A stretch of 64,000 nucleotides of DNA from Micromonospora musae (GCF_003626635.1 NZ_RAZT01000010.1:124001-188000); one strand, 5' to 3'; positions 22,301 to 30,764 are shown, numbered from the stretch's first letter. Notes: generated by a model not told the origin, from the letters alone. Numbers and translations are program-made.

Positions 22301-24979
22301 TCAGTCGGCGTCGCCGCCCTCGTGCCCCGGGATCGCCCGCAGCGCCGCGTCCAGCTCGGTCCGGCTGGTCACGCCGAGCTTCGCGTAGATGCGCTGAAGG
22401 TGGTTCTCCACGGTGCGGGTGGAGAGGTAGAGCCGCTCGGCGATGGCCTTGCTGGTGGCCGACTGCGCGGCGAGGCGGGCCACCTCCCACTCCCGGTCGG
22501 TAAGCGTCGGTGTGCCGGCACGCAGTGCCGGGGTGTGGATCAGGTCACAACGGTTCAGCAGCGCGGCGAGGCGTTCCCGGGCCTCGCCGGCGGCGGCGGG
22601 CCGCTCCCGGCGCAGCCGGTGCAGGACGGCGGCGGTCGCCTCGGCGGCGAAGACGTTCAGGTCGCGCGCCGCGAACTCCTCGGCGACGGCCAGCAGCTCG
22701 GCGGGGGAGCCGGCGACCGCGGCGCGGGCGTGCCGGGCCAGCAGCGGCGGCAGGTCTCCGTCGACGCGTTCGGAGAGCTCGGTGAGGCGCTGCGCGACGG
22801 TGCGGCGGCCGCCGTCGGAGCAGATCGGCCCGACCAGGCCGGCCGCGTGGTCCAGCCGGACCAGGTCGTAGAGGACGTGCACCTCGTGGCCGGCGAAGCC
22901 GTCCGCGCGCAGCCGGTCGGCCAGGTCGGTCAGCTGTTTCACCGCCCCGGGTAGATCGCCCGCCGCGGCCAGCGTCGCTCCGCGCGCCTGCTCCAACCAC
23001 GGGTAGAGCACCGCCATCCCGGGCGCCTGGGTGCGGTCCGCCTCGGCCATCGCCTCGGCGGCCTGCGTCGCGTCGCCACGCAGGGCGGCCGCCTGGGCCC
23101 GTTCGGCCTGCGCCAGCCCCGCGTAGACCCGGCTGGTGGCCAGCACCGCGCAGGCGCCGAGGCTGGTCCGCAGCGCCGCGTCGCTCTGACCGCGCAGCCG
23201 GGCCGCGTACGCCTGGAGGATGGCGAGGTAGCCGGTGCCGAGTCGGAAGTCTCCGGCCCCGGCGAGGTCGGCGAACTCGTCGGCCACGATCGCGTCGATG
23301 CCGGCCAGGTCGCCGGCGAGGGTGAGGCGGGTGCCGCGGGCCAGCTCCAGGGCGAGTTGCAGGTACGGCATGTCGGCACGCCAGCGGGCCGCCTCGGAGT
23401 GCACCTGGGCGATGGCCGTGCCGCTGCGCTTCAGCTGACCCTGCGCGGCCTGCAGGTAGGCGATGGTGGAGCGGGCCAGCTCGCGGGCGGCGACGCTGGC
23501 GGCGGGGCGGTCCAGCACGCCCTGGCTGAGTCGCAGGGCGGTGTCGGTGTCGAGCCGGTGCAGGCGCATGATCGCCTCGAAGGCGCGTATCCGGGCCTGG
23601 TCCGCCGAGTCGGTGAGGTTCATCGCCCGCGACGCGATCTCCTCCACCGTGGACTCCCGGCTGAGCCCCCAGTAGGTGACCATCCCGCGGACGGTGAGCC
23701 AGCGGGCGAACCGCTGGCTGTCGCCCGGGTCGGGGGAGACGGCGTCGAGCACCTCGATCGCCTCCTCGGGCCGGTCGGCGAACATCAGGATCGTGGCGAG
23801 CAGCTCGGCCGCGTCGAATCCGCCGCCGGTGTCGAGGGCCGCGCGGGCCAGCCGCGTCGCCAGCGGTACGTCGTACCGGCTGAACGCCTGCCCGGCCGCC
23901 TCGAGCAGCAGCTCCGCGTTCTGCGCGGTGCCGGAGTCGAGCCGCCAGACCGCCACCCGGAGCAGGTCGTCGCGGCGTCGCTTGCCGACCCGCTCGAGAA
24001 GTTCGGCGAGGCTGGCCTGCAGTCGCCGGGTACGGCTGACCGGGCAGCGCCGGCGCATCACCTCGCCGTAGAGGGGGTGTGCCAGCCGGACGTTGGTGCG
24101 CCGGTCGTGCTGGATGACCGTGATCAGTCCCCGCTCCTCGGCGATCTCCACGTCCTGCCGTTCGACCGCCTGGTCGAGCAGGTGCAGGCCGAGCGGTTCG
24201 CCGAACGCGACGAGCTCCACCACCGCCCGGACGCCGGGAGTGAGCTGGCCGATCCGGGTGTCGATCAGGTCGGTGAGGTTCGGCGCCAGCTCCAGCCGAC
24301 CGGTCCACTTCCAGATCCCGTAGGTGCGGGTCAGCTCCTCGCTGCCGTTGGCGGCGTGCACCAGTTCGCGCAGGAGCAGCGGGTTGCCGGAGGAGAGGCG
24401 CCCCAGCCGGGCGGCGGAGCCGGCGTCGACCGGGCCGCCCAGGATCGCGGCGAGCAGCCCGGCGGTCTCCGCCGGCGCCATCGGGCTCAGCTCGGCCTTG
24501 TCGACCAGGTCGTCCGTCCAGAGTGCCCGGATCGGCAGGGGGATCTCCTCGCCGTCGCGCAGCGTGCCGATCACCGTGGCGTTCTCGGCGCGGGCGACGA
24601 GGTGCACCAGCGCGGCCGACGGCTGGTCGAGCAGGTGGGCGTCGTCGATGGCGAGCACGATGCGACGCCCGGCCGCCTGCTGCTGGAGCACGTCCAGGGC
24701 CCAGCGCAGGATGCCGGCCGGGGAGAGGCCCTGCGGCTGTTCGGCGGGCAGCACCTGCACCAGCCCACCGAAGGGCAGGCTGGCGGTGGTGGCGCTGGCC
24801 GCGATCGACCAGATGGCGTAGCGGTCGTTGGGCAGGGCCGCCACGCCTTCCCGGAGCAGCCGGCTCTTCCCGATGCCCGCGCTGCCGCTGTAGAAGAGCC
24901 CCCGCCCCTCCGTGCCGGTCACTGCCGACAGCAGACGGTCGAGCTCATCCGTTCGGCCGACGAAACTCCACCGACTCAT
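22301..24979 (-). CDS. LuxR-family LAL-type transcriptional regulator with AAA ATPase
   Basis: An 892-residue large ATP-binding LuxR regulator. Walker A GSAGIGKS at residues 32-39, Walker B IVLAIDDAH near 107-115, a long TPR-like helical region, and a C-terminal LuxR helix-turn-helix (LTDREWEVARLAAQSATSKAIAERLYLSTRTVENHLQRIYAKLGV) at about 825-885. LAL proteins bind an inducer and activate carbon or secondary metabolism genes; the cue here is unknown. The ATG at 24979 is exactly 6 bp after TATGCT, so it is probably leaderless, and the upstream in-frame extension is rejected. pncB follows 17 bp later. A perfect palindrome stands in the intergenic region behind it. Confidence 0.85.
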   Translation of the reverse strand: MSRWSFVGRTDELDRLLSAVTGTEGRGLFYSGSAGIGKSRLLREGVAALPNDRYAIWSIAASATTASLPFGGLVQVLPAEQPQGLSPAGILRWALDVLQQQAAGRRIVLAIDDAHLLDQPSAALVHLVARAENATVIGTLRDGEEIPLPIRALWTDDLVDKAELSPMAPAETAGLLAAILGGPVDAGSAARLGRLSSGNPLLLRELVHAANGSEELTRTYGIWKWTGRLELAPNLTDLIDTRIGQLTPGVRAVVELVAFGEPLGLHLLDQAVERQDVEIAEERGLITVIQHDRRTNVRLAHPLYGEVMRRRCPVSRTRRLQASLAELLERVGKRRRDDLLRVAVWRLDSGTAQNAELLLEAAGQAFSRYDVPLATRLARAALDTGGGFDAAELLATILMFADRPEEAIEVLDAVSPDPGDSQRFARWLTVRGMVTYWGLSRESTVEEIASRAMNLTDSADQARIRAFEAIMRLHRLDTDTALRLSQGVLDRPAASVAARELARSTIAYLQAAQGQLKRSGTAIAQVHSEAARWRADMPYLQLALELARGTRLTLAGDLAGIDAIVADEFADLAGAGDFRLGTGYLAILQAYAARLRGQSDAALRTSLGACAVLATSRVYAGLAQAERAQAAALRGDATQAAEAMAEADRTQAPGMAVLYPWLEQARGATLAAAGDLPGAVKQLTDLADRLRADGFAGHEVHVLYDLVRLDHAAGLVGPICSDGGRRTVAQRLTELSERVDGDLPPLLARHARAAVAGSPAELLAVAEEFAARDLNVFAAEATAAVLHRLRRERPAAAGEARERLAALLNRCDLIHTPALRAGTPTLTDREWEVARLAAQSATSKAIAERLYLSTRTVENHLQRIYAKLGVTSRTELDAALRAIPGHEGGDAD

Positions 24980-24985
24980 CCCGGC

Positions 24986-24991
24986 AGCATA
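24986..24991 (-). promoter_or_regulatory. -10 hexamer TATGCT, leaderless LAL promoter
   Basis: TATGCT fits TANNNT and ends 6 bp before the ATG at 24979. Confidence 0.5.
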
Positions 24992-25036
24992 TCCATCGAA
25001 ATCGGTCCGCAGGCAGAGCGTCACGCAGCGAAGTTG

Positions 25037-25054
25037 AGTAATCTCGTGATTACT
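25037..25054. promoter_or_regulatory. Perfect palindrome AGTAATC-TCGT-GATTACT
   Basis: Seven-base perfect arms with a 4-base spacer, in an AT-rich stretch between the divergent LAL and P-loop genes, centred about 67 bp upstream of the LAL start. It looks like a dimeric regulator operator; the cognate protein is unknown. Confidence 0.45.
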
Positions 25055-25181
25055 GCTGAGTATTCGAACTGTTCCGCCAGGACCCCGGGTCGCTCGTAGT
25101 CTTCCGGCATCCGGTTCGGTTCACCGGAGTTTCCACGCTGGCCGGCTGTCGCCGGTCCGCCCGCCATGGGAGGTCGCCCTG

Positions 25182-26738
25182 ATGAAGCCGGGTCCTCTCC
25201 CCTCGGTCGACGTGCCCGGCGACCTCTCCGGACCGGGCGACATGCCCCGCTGCGCACCGCTGCCCACCCGGGTCGGGGTCACCAAGCCCGATCCGGAGGA
25301 GCCGCTCGGTGTGCTCGCGGTGGGCCCGGGCGGCGCCGGCCGCCGCGCCGTGCTCGCCGATCTGCTCGAACTCGACCCCACGCTGCTCGGCGTGCCCGAC
25401 GGCAGTTGGCTGGTGCTGCGCCACGGCACCACCGCCACCCGGGTGGCCTACGTGCCGGGCTACCGCCAGCCGCACGCCTACGGCGCGGACCGTACGGCTG
25501 CCGGCCCGGCGTTGGCACGTCCGCCGCGCCGCGTCGAGCTGCACCTGTCCGACCCGCTGCTGCGCCACTTCAGCCTGGTCGACACGGCCGACACCGGCAC
25601 GCTCGGCGTCGCCGGAGTGCCGGTGCTGCTGGACGCGGTCGGCCGAGCCGGCGCCCTGCTCTTCGTGGTCGCCGCCGATCAGGCGTTCACCGCCACGGAA
25701 CTCACCCTGCTCGCCGAGACGGCCCGCGCCGACGTGCCGGTCTTCTTCGTGGTCACCCCGGGCTCGACCGGCTGGTCCGGGTCCGACAGCACGGCGCCGA
25801 CGGAGGACGCGGGGGCGTCCGTCCCGCCGCCGGGGGCCGGGCTCCCCTCGCCCGGCCCCGCGGTCGATCCCGTCGCCGTGACGGTGGAAGCCCACCGTGC
25901 CGCCCTGCTCTCCGCTGTCCCCGGCCTCGTTGAGGCGCGCTGGTTCGCGCTGCACGGCGACGCCGCGGCCGACCTGCGCCGGGCCCTGGTCGGCTGGGCA
26001 GTCGACGAGGGGCTACGGCGGGCCAGCTCCGATCCGCCCATGCTGCCCGGCGAGCACGTGCGGGTGAACGTGGTGGCCGACCCGGGTGACTGGCCCGAGC
26101 AGCTGGAGCGGCAGACCCGCACCTGCGCCCAGCGGATCCGGCAGCACCTGGCGCTCGAACTGGCCAACATCCACCTGCGGGTCGTCCAGGAGATCGTCTT
26201 CGGTGTCGGCTGCGCCGGTCTGCCGCAGCTGCTCGACCGTGAGATGGAGGCGCTGTCGCTGCTCGCCACCGCGCAGTGCGACCGGGCGGTGCGCGGCATC
26301 CTCGACGACGCCCTCGGGCGGGTCTTCGGGGCGTCGCTGCCCGACGGCGTACGCCAGCGGGTCGTCAAGGCGGTCCGCTTCGGTCTCACCGAGTACCGGC
26401 TGGCCCGGGAGCTCGACCGGGTTCTGCTGGTGACCAGCACCGCCGGGGTGGCCGGTCTGGCCGGCGACGGGGCGATCCACGCCCTCGCCGGTTATCCCGG
26501 TGCCCCTCGGACCGAAATCCTCCCACCGGTGGCCGTCGCCCTCTCCGGCGGCTGCTGGCAGCAATGGCGCAGCCCCGGCAACAACGACGTCAACGAGGCC
26601 CGGGCCTGGGCGCAGCGGGCGCTGCGCGAGGTCGAGCTGGAGTTGGCCCGGGACGTCTCTCGACGCTTCGAGGTCGTCCGACTCGCTCTGGGTGCGGTGC
26701 TTTCCGATGCGGTCGACCACGGCATCCTGCTCGCCTGA
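25182..26738 (+). CDS. Degenerate P-loop (dynamin-like?) protein of unknown function
   Basis: A 518-residue protein. The N-terminal third looks like a G domain: strand GVLAVGPGGAGRRAVLADLL (residues 43-62) at the P-loop place, and HFSLVDTADTG resembling a switch DxxG, followed by LLFVVAADQAFTATELTLL and VPVFFVVTPGS resembling the N/TKxD strand. The P-loop lysine and serine/threonine are both Arg, so nucleotide binding is doubtful. Residues about 290-500 are long amphipathic helices (QLERQTRTCAQRIRQHLALELANIHLRVVQEIVFG), as in bacterial dynamin-like stalks. A Pro-rich insert lies near 215-235. The ATG has a GGGAGG site about 9 bp before. Family is a guess; the degeneracy is a direct observation. 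Confidence 0.55.
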   Translation: MKPGPLPSVDVPGDLSGPGDMPRCAPLPTRVGVTKPDPEEPLGVLAVGPGGAGRRAVLADLLELDPTLLGVPDGSWLVLRHGTTATRVAYVPGYRQPHAYGADRTAAGPALARPPRRVELHLSDPLLRHFSLVDTADTGTLGVAGVPVLLDAVGRAGALLFVVAADQAFTATELTLLAETARADVPVFFVVTPGSTGWSGSDSTAPTEDAGASVPPPGAGLPSPGPAVDPVAVTVEAHRAALLSAVPGLVEARWFALHGDAAADLRRALVGWAVDEGLRRASSDPPMLPGEHVRVNVVADPGDWPEQLERQTRTCAQRIRQHLALELANIHLRVVQEIVFGVGCAGLPQLLDREMEALSLLATAQCDRAVRGILDDALGRVFGASLPDGVRQRVVKAVRFGLTEYRLARELDRVLLVTSTAGVAGLAGDGAIHALAGYPGAPRTEILPPVAVALSGGCWQQWRSPGNNDVNEARAWAQRALREVELELARDVSRRFEVVRLALGAVLSDAVDHGILLA

Positions 26739-26886
26739 CGGCGACCCCGGCACCCGACCCGCCGGGCCCGCCCGCCCACCCCTCGGGCGCGGCACCGGCG
26801 GGTCGGGGCTGCCCGTGGAGGGCGATCCGGGCCGGTCCGGCGTTCCGGTTCCTCGCTTCCCGGAATCCGGTGGCACGATGGGGGGC

Positions 26887-27177
26887 ATGGCGGCTCCGCA
26901 GGTTGCACCGGTCGAGACGCCGGCCACCGAAGAGGTGCCGGTCTCCGACCGGCCATGGGTGACGATCGTGTGGGACGATCCGGTCAATCTCATGACGTAC
27001 GTGACCTGGGTCTTTCAGAAGCTCTTCGGCTACAGCCGGGAGAAGGCCGAGGAGTTGATGCTCGACGTGCACCACAAGGGTCGCGCCGTCGTCTCCTCGG
27101 GCGCCCGGGAACGGATGGAGCATGACGCGTCGCAGCTGCACGCGTACGGGCTCTGGGCGACGGTGGACCGCTCGTGA
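26887..27177 (+). CDS. clpS: ATP-dependent Clp protease adaptor ClpS
   Basis: A 96-residue adaptor that hands N-degron substrates to ClpAP/ClpCP. The core is unmistakable: PWVTIVWDDPVNLMTYVTWVFQKLFGYSREKAEELMLDVHHKGRAVVSSGARERMEHDASQLHAYGLWATVDRS, with the D-P-x-N binding strand, the hydrophobic pocket Met and the VHHKG loop. The N-terminal 20 residues are a disordered tail. ATG at 26887 is used; an ATG at 26878 three codons upstream is equally possible. It heads a run clpS, DUF2017, mec, cysO, cysM that keeps the M. tuberculosis Rv1331-Rv1336 order. The stop codon is provided by a dispersed repeat at 27171. Confidence 0.93.
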   Translation: MAAPQVAPVETPATEEVPVSDRPWVTIVWDDPVNLMTYVTWVFQKLFGYSREKAEELMLDVHHKGRAVVSSGARERMEHDASQLHAYGLWATVDRS

Positions 27178-27220
27178 GCGCGCTGAGTGGGCCGGTGCCG
27201 CAAGCGCCACGATCGCGAAC
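27171..27220 (+). repeat. Gene-junction repeat (CTCGTGAGCGCG family), copy 1
   Basis: Begins CTCGTGAGCGCG, where TGA is the clpS stop codon, and ends TCGCGAAC just before the GGAG ribosome site of the next gene. Diverged centre. Related copies at 33919, 33973 and (minus) 40254. Confidence 0.5.
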
Positions 27221-27232
27221 GGAGATGGCGCT

Positions 27233-27739
27233 GTGAGCATGTTCCGCCGCCAGAGCGGCCGCTACGTCGCCACGTTCGCCACCGACGAGGTGCGCGTGCT
27301 GCGCAAGGTCGCCTCCGAGGTGGTCGGCCTGCTCACCGACGGCTTCGACCACACCGACCCGGTGGTGGGCCGGCTCTTCCCCGACGCGTACCCGGACGAC
27401 CGCCGCAGCACCGCCGAGTTCCGCCGTTACACCGAGGGCGACCTCAAGACCGGCAAGATCGACCAGGCGGGCGCCATCCTCGCCGCGCTGCCCGGTGAGA
27501 CCGGCGGCGAGGTGCGGTTGGACGGCGAGGCGGCCGAGGCCTGGCTACGCGCGTTGAACGACGCGCGGCTCGCGATGGGCGTCCGGCTGGAGATCAAGGA
27601 CGGCACCGACCTCGGCGAGGAGCTGGACGACGCGGTCGCCGAGGACCCCACCTCCAGCCGCGTGTTCCAACTGTCGGTCTACGCATACCTCGGCTATCTC
27701 CAGGAATCCCTGCTCAACGCCTTGATCGACGAGGCGTGA
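27233..27739 (+). CDS. DUF2017-domain protein
   Basis: A 168-residue, mostly helical soluble protein found next to clpS throughout actinobacteria (M. tuberculosis Rv1332). Opening VSMFRRQSGRYVATFATDEVRVLRKVASEVVGLL, then RLFPDAYPDDRRSTAEFRRYTEGDL and the conserved AEAWLRALNDARLAMGVRLEI, and a final LSVYAYLGYLQESLLNAL. No enzyme motif. The GTG at 27233 lies 8 bp after GGAG; ATG at 27239 is possible. Its constant position suggests a role connected with Clp proteolysis, but that is inference from context. Only 55 bp separate it from clpS. Confidence 0.85.
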   Translation: MSMFRRQSGRYVATFATDEVRVLRKVASEVVGLLTDGFDHTDPVVGRLFPDAYPDDRRSTAEFRRYTEGDLKTGKIDQAGAILAALPGETGGEVRLDGEAAEAWLRALNDARLAMGVRLEIKDGTDLGEELDDAVAEDPTSSRVFQLSVYAYLGYLQESLLNALIDEA

Positions 27740-27775
27740 CCGCGGCCACCCTCGCGGCTCACATCCGGCAGGCGT

Positions 27776-27781
27776 TAGGCT
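27776..27781 (+). promoter_or_regulatory. -10 hexamer TAGGCT, leaderless mec promoter
   Basis: TAGGCT ends 7 bp before the GTG of the JAMM peptidase gene, which has no ribosome site; an internal promoter for the cysteine genes. Confidence 0.45.
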
Positions 27782-27788
27782 GGTTCGC

Positions 27789-28277
27789 GTGCTGAGCATC
27801 GACCGGTCGATCATCGACGCGATCGTGGCCCACGCGCGCCGGGACCACCCCGACGAGGCGTGCGGCGTGGTCGCCGGCCCCGCCGGCAGCGACACCCCGA
27901 CCCGGCACATCCCGCTGGAGAATGCCGCCCGCTCCACGACCTTCTATCTGATCGACTCGATGGAGCATCTGCGGGTGTGGCGCGAGATGGACGACCGCGA
28001 CGAGGAGGCGGTCGTCATCTACCACTCGCACACGGCGACCGAGGCCTACCCGTCCCGTACGGACATCACCCTCGCCGGGGAGCCGGGAGCGCACTACCTG
28101 CTGGTCTCGACCCGCGAGCCCGACACCGAGGAGATCCGTTCCTTCCGGATCGTGGACGGTGTGGTGACCGAGGAACCGGTGCGGATCGTGGACGCCGCGG
28201 TGGACCCGCACGCCGTGCAGTCCTACAAGTTCGGGCAGAGCCCGACGGCGGTCGACTACGAGTGTTCCGGCGCCTGA
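27789..28277 (+). CDS. mec: JAMM/MPN+ metallopeptidase, CysO-cysteine peptidase
   Basis: A 162-residue zinc peptidase of the M67 family. Glu in DEACGVVAG is the general base and YHSHTATEAYPSRTD gives the H-x-H-x(7-8)-S-x-x-D signature. In M. tuberculosis Mec (Rv1334) releases cysteine from the CysO-cysteine adduct, using an isopeptidase-like reaction. Here it is directly upstream of a CysO-like carrier and CysM, so the same job is very likely. It may also have to cut the C-terminal extension of this carrier (see cysO). GTG start without ribosome site; a -10 hexamer lies 7 bp before it. Confidence 0.9.
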   Translation: MLSIDRSIIDAIVAHARRDHPDEACGVVAGPAGSDTPTRHIPLENAARSTTFYLIDSMEHLRVWREMDDRDEEAVVIYHSHTATEAYPSRTDITLAGEPGAHYLLVSTREPDTEEIRSFRIVDGVVTEEPVRIVDAAVDPHAVQSYKFGQSPTAVDYECSGA

Positions 28278-28342
28278 ACCCGACGCCCTAGCACCCGTTC
28301 ACGTCCCGTCACAGAGGCACACCCGAGAAGGAGCACGACATC

Positions 28343-28711
28343 ATGGCCATCGAGGTTCGCATCCCCACCATCCTGCGCAGCTACACCGGCGGCGCGAAGG
28401 TCGTCGAAGGTTCCGGCGACAACCTGGGCGAGCTGCTCGCCGACCTGGACTCCCGGCACGGCGGCCTGAAGGGCCGTCTGGTCACCGAGGCCGGCGCACT
28501 GCACCGCTTCGTCAACGTCTACGTCAACGACGAGGACGTCCGCTTCCTCGGCGCGCTGGACGCCAAGCTCAACGACGGTGACAGCGTCACCATCCTGCCG
28601 GCGGTCGCCGGCGGCGCGTTCGGCTTCGCGGCGGCCGCGGCGATCGGCACCCACAAGCTGGCGGCGGCCACCGCGGAGTCCGGGCAGCCCGCCCCCGACG
28701 CCGCTCGCTGA
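28343..28711 (+). CDS. cysO: ThiS/MoaD-family sulfur carrier CysO with C-terminal extension
   Basis: A 122-residue ubiquitin-fold sulfur carrier. Residues 1-91 match CysO: MAIEVRIPTILRSYTGGAKVVEG ... FVNVYVNDEDVRFLGALDAKLNDGDSVTILPAVAGG. The terminal Gly-Gly, which must be exposed for thiocarboxylation, is at 90-91, but the frame runs on for 31 residues (AFGFAAAAAIGTHKLAAATA...PDAAR). M. tuberculosis CysO ends at GG. The extension is Ala-rich and has normal codon bias, so it is not random read-through of non-coding DNA. It must be removed before function, perhaps by the adjacent JAMM protease. A GAGAAGGAG ribosome site precedes the ATG. Confidence 0.88.
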   Translation: MAIEVRIPTILRSYTGGAKVVEGSGDNLGELLADLDSRHGGLKGRLVTEAGALHRFVNVYVNDEDVRFLGALDAKLNDGDSVTILPAVAGGAFGFAAAAAIGTHKLAAATAESGQPAPDAAR

Positions 28712-28721
28712 GGCGAGCGCC

Positions 28722-29687
28722 ATGGCACGGTACGAGAGCCTGCTCGACGCGTGCGGTGGCACGCCCCTGGTGGGGCTGCCCCGGCTGTCACCGACGGCGC
28801 CCGAGGGGGCGCCGCCGGTGCGGCTCTGGGCGAAGCTGGAGGACCGGAACCCGACGGGGAGTGTCAAGGACCGGGCCGCCCTGTTCATGGTCCGCGCGGC
28901 CGAGGAGGCCGGTCAGCTCCGACCGGGCGACACCATCCTCGAACCGACCAGCGGCAACACCGGGATCTCGCTGGCCATGGCCGCGAAGCTGCGCGGCTAC
29001 CGGCTGGTCTGCGTGATGCCGGAGAACGTCTCGACCGAGCGGATCCAGCTCCTCCGGATGTACGGCGCGGAGATCATCTTCTCGCCGGCGGCCGGCGGGT
29101 CGAACCAGGCGGTCGCCACCGCGAAGCAGATCGCCGCCGAGCACCCCGACTGGGTGATGCTCTACCAGTACGGCAACGAGGCGAACGCCCGCGCGCACTA
29201 CGAGACGACCGGGCCGGAGCTGCTGCACGACCTGCCGACCATCACCCACTTCGTGGCCGGCCTGGGCACCACGGGCACCCTCATGGGCACCGGACGCTAC
29301 CTGCGGGAGAAGGTCGACGGCGTGCAGATCGTCGCCGCCGAGCCCCGTTACGGGGAGCTGGTCTACGGCCTGCGCAACATCGACGAGGGGTACGTCCCGG
29401 AGCTCTACGACGCGACGGTGCTGTCCCGGCGGTTCTCCGTGGGCACCCGGGACGCGGTCCTGCGTACCCGGCAGCTCGTCGAGGTGGAGGGGATCTTCGC
29501 GGGCTTCTCCACCGGCGCGATCCTGCACGCCGCCCTCGCGGTCGCGCACGAGGCGGTGCGCGCGGGTCGCCGCGCCGACGTGGCGTTCGTGGTCGCCGAC
29601 GGCGGCTGGAAGTACCTCTCCACCGGGGCGTACGGCGGCACGTTGGCCGACGCCGAAGCGGCCCTGGAAGGGCAGCTCTGGGCCTGA
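28722..29687 (+). CDS. cysM: CysO-dependent cysteine synthase
   Basis: A 321-residue PLP enzyme of the cysteine synthase family. PLP lysine in NPTGSVKDRAALFM, substrate loop EPTSGNTGISLAM, phosphate-binding loop VAGLGTTGTLMGTG, and the C-terminal lid FAGFSTGAILHAALAVA. Position after mec and cysO identifies it as the CysM that uses O-phosphoserine and CysO-thiocarboxylate to make CysO-cysteine (M. tuberculosis Rv1336), a route favoured under oxidative stress. The ATG at 28722 follows a GAGGCGAG site and is 10 bp after the cysO stop. The rhomboid and murI genes that follow cysM in mycobacteria are absent here. Confidence 0.92.
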   Translation: MARYESLLDACGGTPLVGLPRLSPTAPEGAPPVRLWAKLEDRNPTGSVKDRAALFMVRAAEEAGQLRPGDTILEPTSGNTGISLAMAAKLRGYRLVCVMPENVSTERIQLLRMYGAEIIFSPAAGGSNQAVATAKQIAAEHPDWVMLYQYGNEANARAHYETTGPELLHDLPTITHFVAGLGTTGTLMGTGRYLREKVDGVQIVAAEPRYGELVYGLRNIDEGYVPELYDATVLSRRFSVGTRDAVLRTRQLVEVEGIFAGFSTGAILHAALAVAHEAVRAGRRADVAFVVADGGWKYLSTGAYGGTLADAEAALEGQLWA

Positions 29688-29928
29688 CCCGACGGGTGCC
29701 GCGCCCTCACGTAGCGCGACGGCCGGTGTCGCGAAGCTGTCCGAATTCGGTCACGCGATGCCGGCCGTTCCGGCGGTCGGTGTCACCTTGACGACAACTT
29801 TCAACGGATGATTCTTGCGCCCCCGCGTGCAAGCGTAGGCTGCGCTGCGTGGCGTACGCGTCGGTCGAGATCATGAGCCGAGCGATGACCGGCGTAGCGA
29901 CTACGGAACGTGACAGCGAGACGACTCG

Positions 29929-30672
29929 ATGCGACTGACCGTCCTGGGCTGCGCGGGAAGTTTCCCCGGACCGGAGTCCCCCTGCTCCGCCTACCTGGTC
30001 GAAGCCGACGGCTTCCGGCTGCTCATCGACTTCGGCTCCGGGTCGCTCTCCACCCTCCAGCGCTATGCGGGCCTGCACGCCCCGGACGCGATCCTCCTCA
30101 CCCACCTGCACTGCGACCACGTCCTCGACGCGGTGACGTACGTCGTGGTCCGGCGGTACGCGCCCGACGGCCCGTACCCGCCCCTGCCGGTCTACGCGCC
30201 CTCCGGCGCCCCCGACCGGCTGATGGCCGCGTACGGCGACGACACCGGCATGGACGACGTCTACCAGTTCTACGGCCTGCAGCCCGGCACCTTCCCGATC
30301 GGCCCGTTCACCGTCACCGTCGACCGGGTCAACCACCCCGTCGAGACGTACGGGGTGCGGCTGGAACACGACGGCCGGGTGCTCTGCTACTCCTCCGACA
30401 CGGCCCCCTGCGAGGCGCTGCTGCGCCTGGCCCAGGACGCCGACGTGTTCCTCTGCGAAGCGAGCTACCTCGACGGCGTGGAGAACCCTCCGGACCTGCA
30501 CCTGACCGGCCGGGAGGCCGGCGAGGCAGCCACCAAGGCGGGCGCCCGGCGGCTGCTCCTCACCCACCTGGTGGCCGCCTGGGGCAGCGAGGCGCACACC
30601 GTCGAGTCGGCCGCCGCCGCGTACGCCGGCCCGCTCGAGGTGGTACGTCCCGGCGCGAGCTACGACATCTGA
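29929..30672 (+). CDS. Metallo-beta-lactamase-fold hydrolase, Rv1339-like cAMP phosphodiesterase
   Basis: A 247-residue MBL-fold enzyme. The binuclear metal motif THLHCDHVLD (H-x-H-x-D-H), the His of VDRVNHPVETYGV, Asp of YSSDTAPCEAL and the terminal LLLTHLVAAWG are all present. It opens MRLTVLGCAGSFPGPESPCSAYLVE, as in M. tuberculosis Rv1339, reported as an atypical class II cyclic-AMP phosphodiesterase. Its place downstream of cysM and upstream of rph and rdgB also matches Rv1339. It would degrade cAMP in the cytoplasm; activity towards tRNA precursors (RNase Z-like fold) is the alternative. About 240 bp of non-coding DNA precede it, so it probably has its own promoter. Confidence 0.82.
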   Translation: MRLTVLGCAGSFPGPESPCSAYLVEADGFRLLIDFGSGSLSTLQRYAGLHAPDAILLTHLHCDHVLDAVTYVVVRRYAPDGPYPPLPVYAPSGAPDRLMAAYGDDTGMDDVYQFYGLQPGTFPIGPFTVTVDRVNHPVETYGVRLEHDGRVLCYSSDTAPCEALLRLAQDADVFLCEASYLDGVENPPDLHLTGREAGEAATKAGARRLLLTHLVAAWGSEAHTVESAAAAYAGPLEVVRPGASYDI

Positions 30673-30764
30673 CCTGCCGGACGGCGACCGCTCTTGCCGT
30701 ACTGTTCGCCGGGCCGTCAGCGTCCGGTCGCCTCACGCACCCGTGACACCCGCACGGTGTGCAC

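Noticed and set aside
28608..28711. CysO extension as a sequencing frameshift artefact
   Set aside because: No single-base change brings a stop immediately after the Gly-Gly codons, and codon bias stays normal; kept as a real extension but still open to check.
29788..29841. Promoter elements TTGACG / TTGCGC with TAGGCT before the Rv1339-like gene
   Set aside because: Spacings of 15 bp or a poor -10 make both pairings weak; not listed as a feature.
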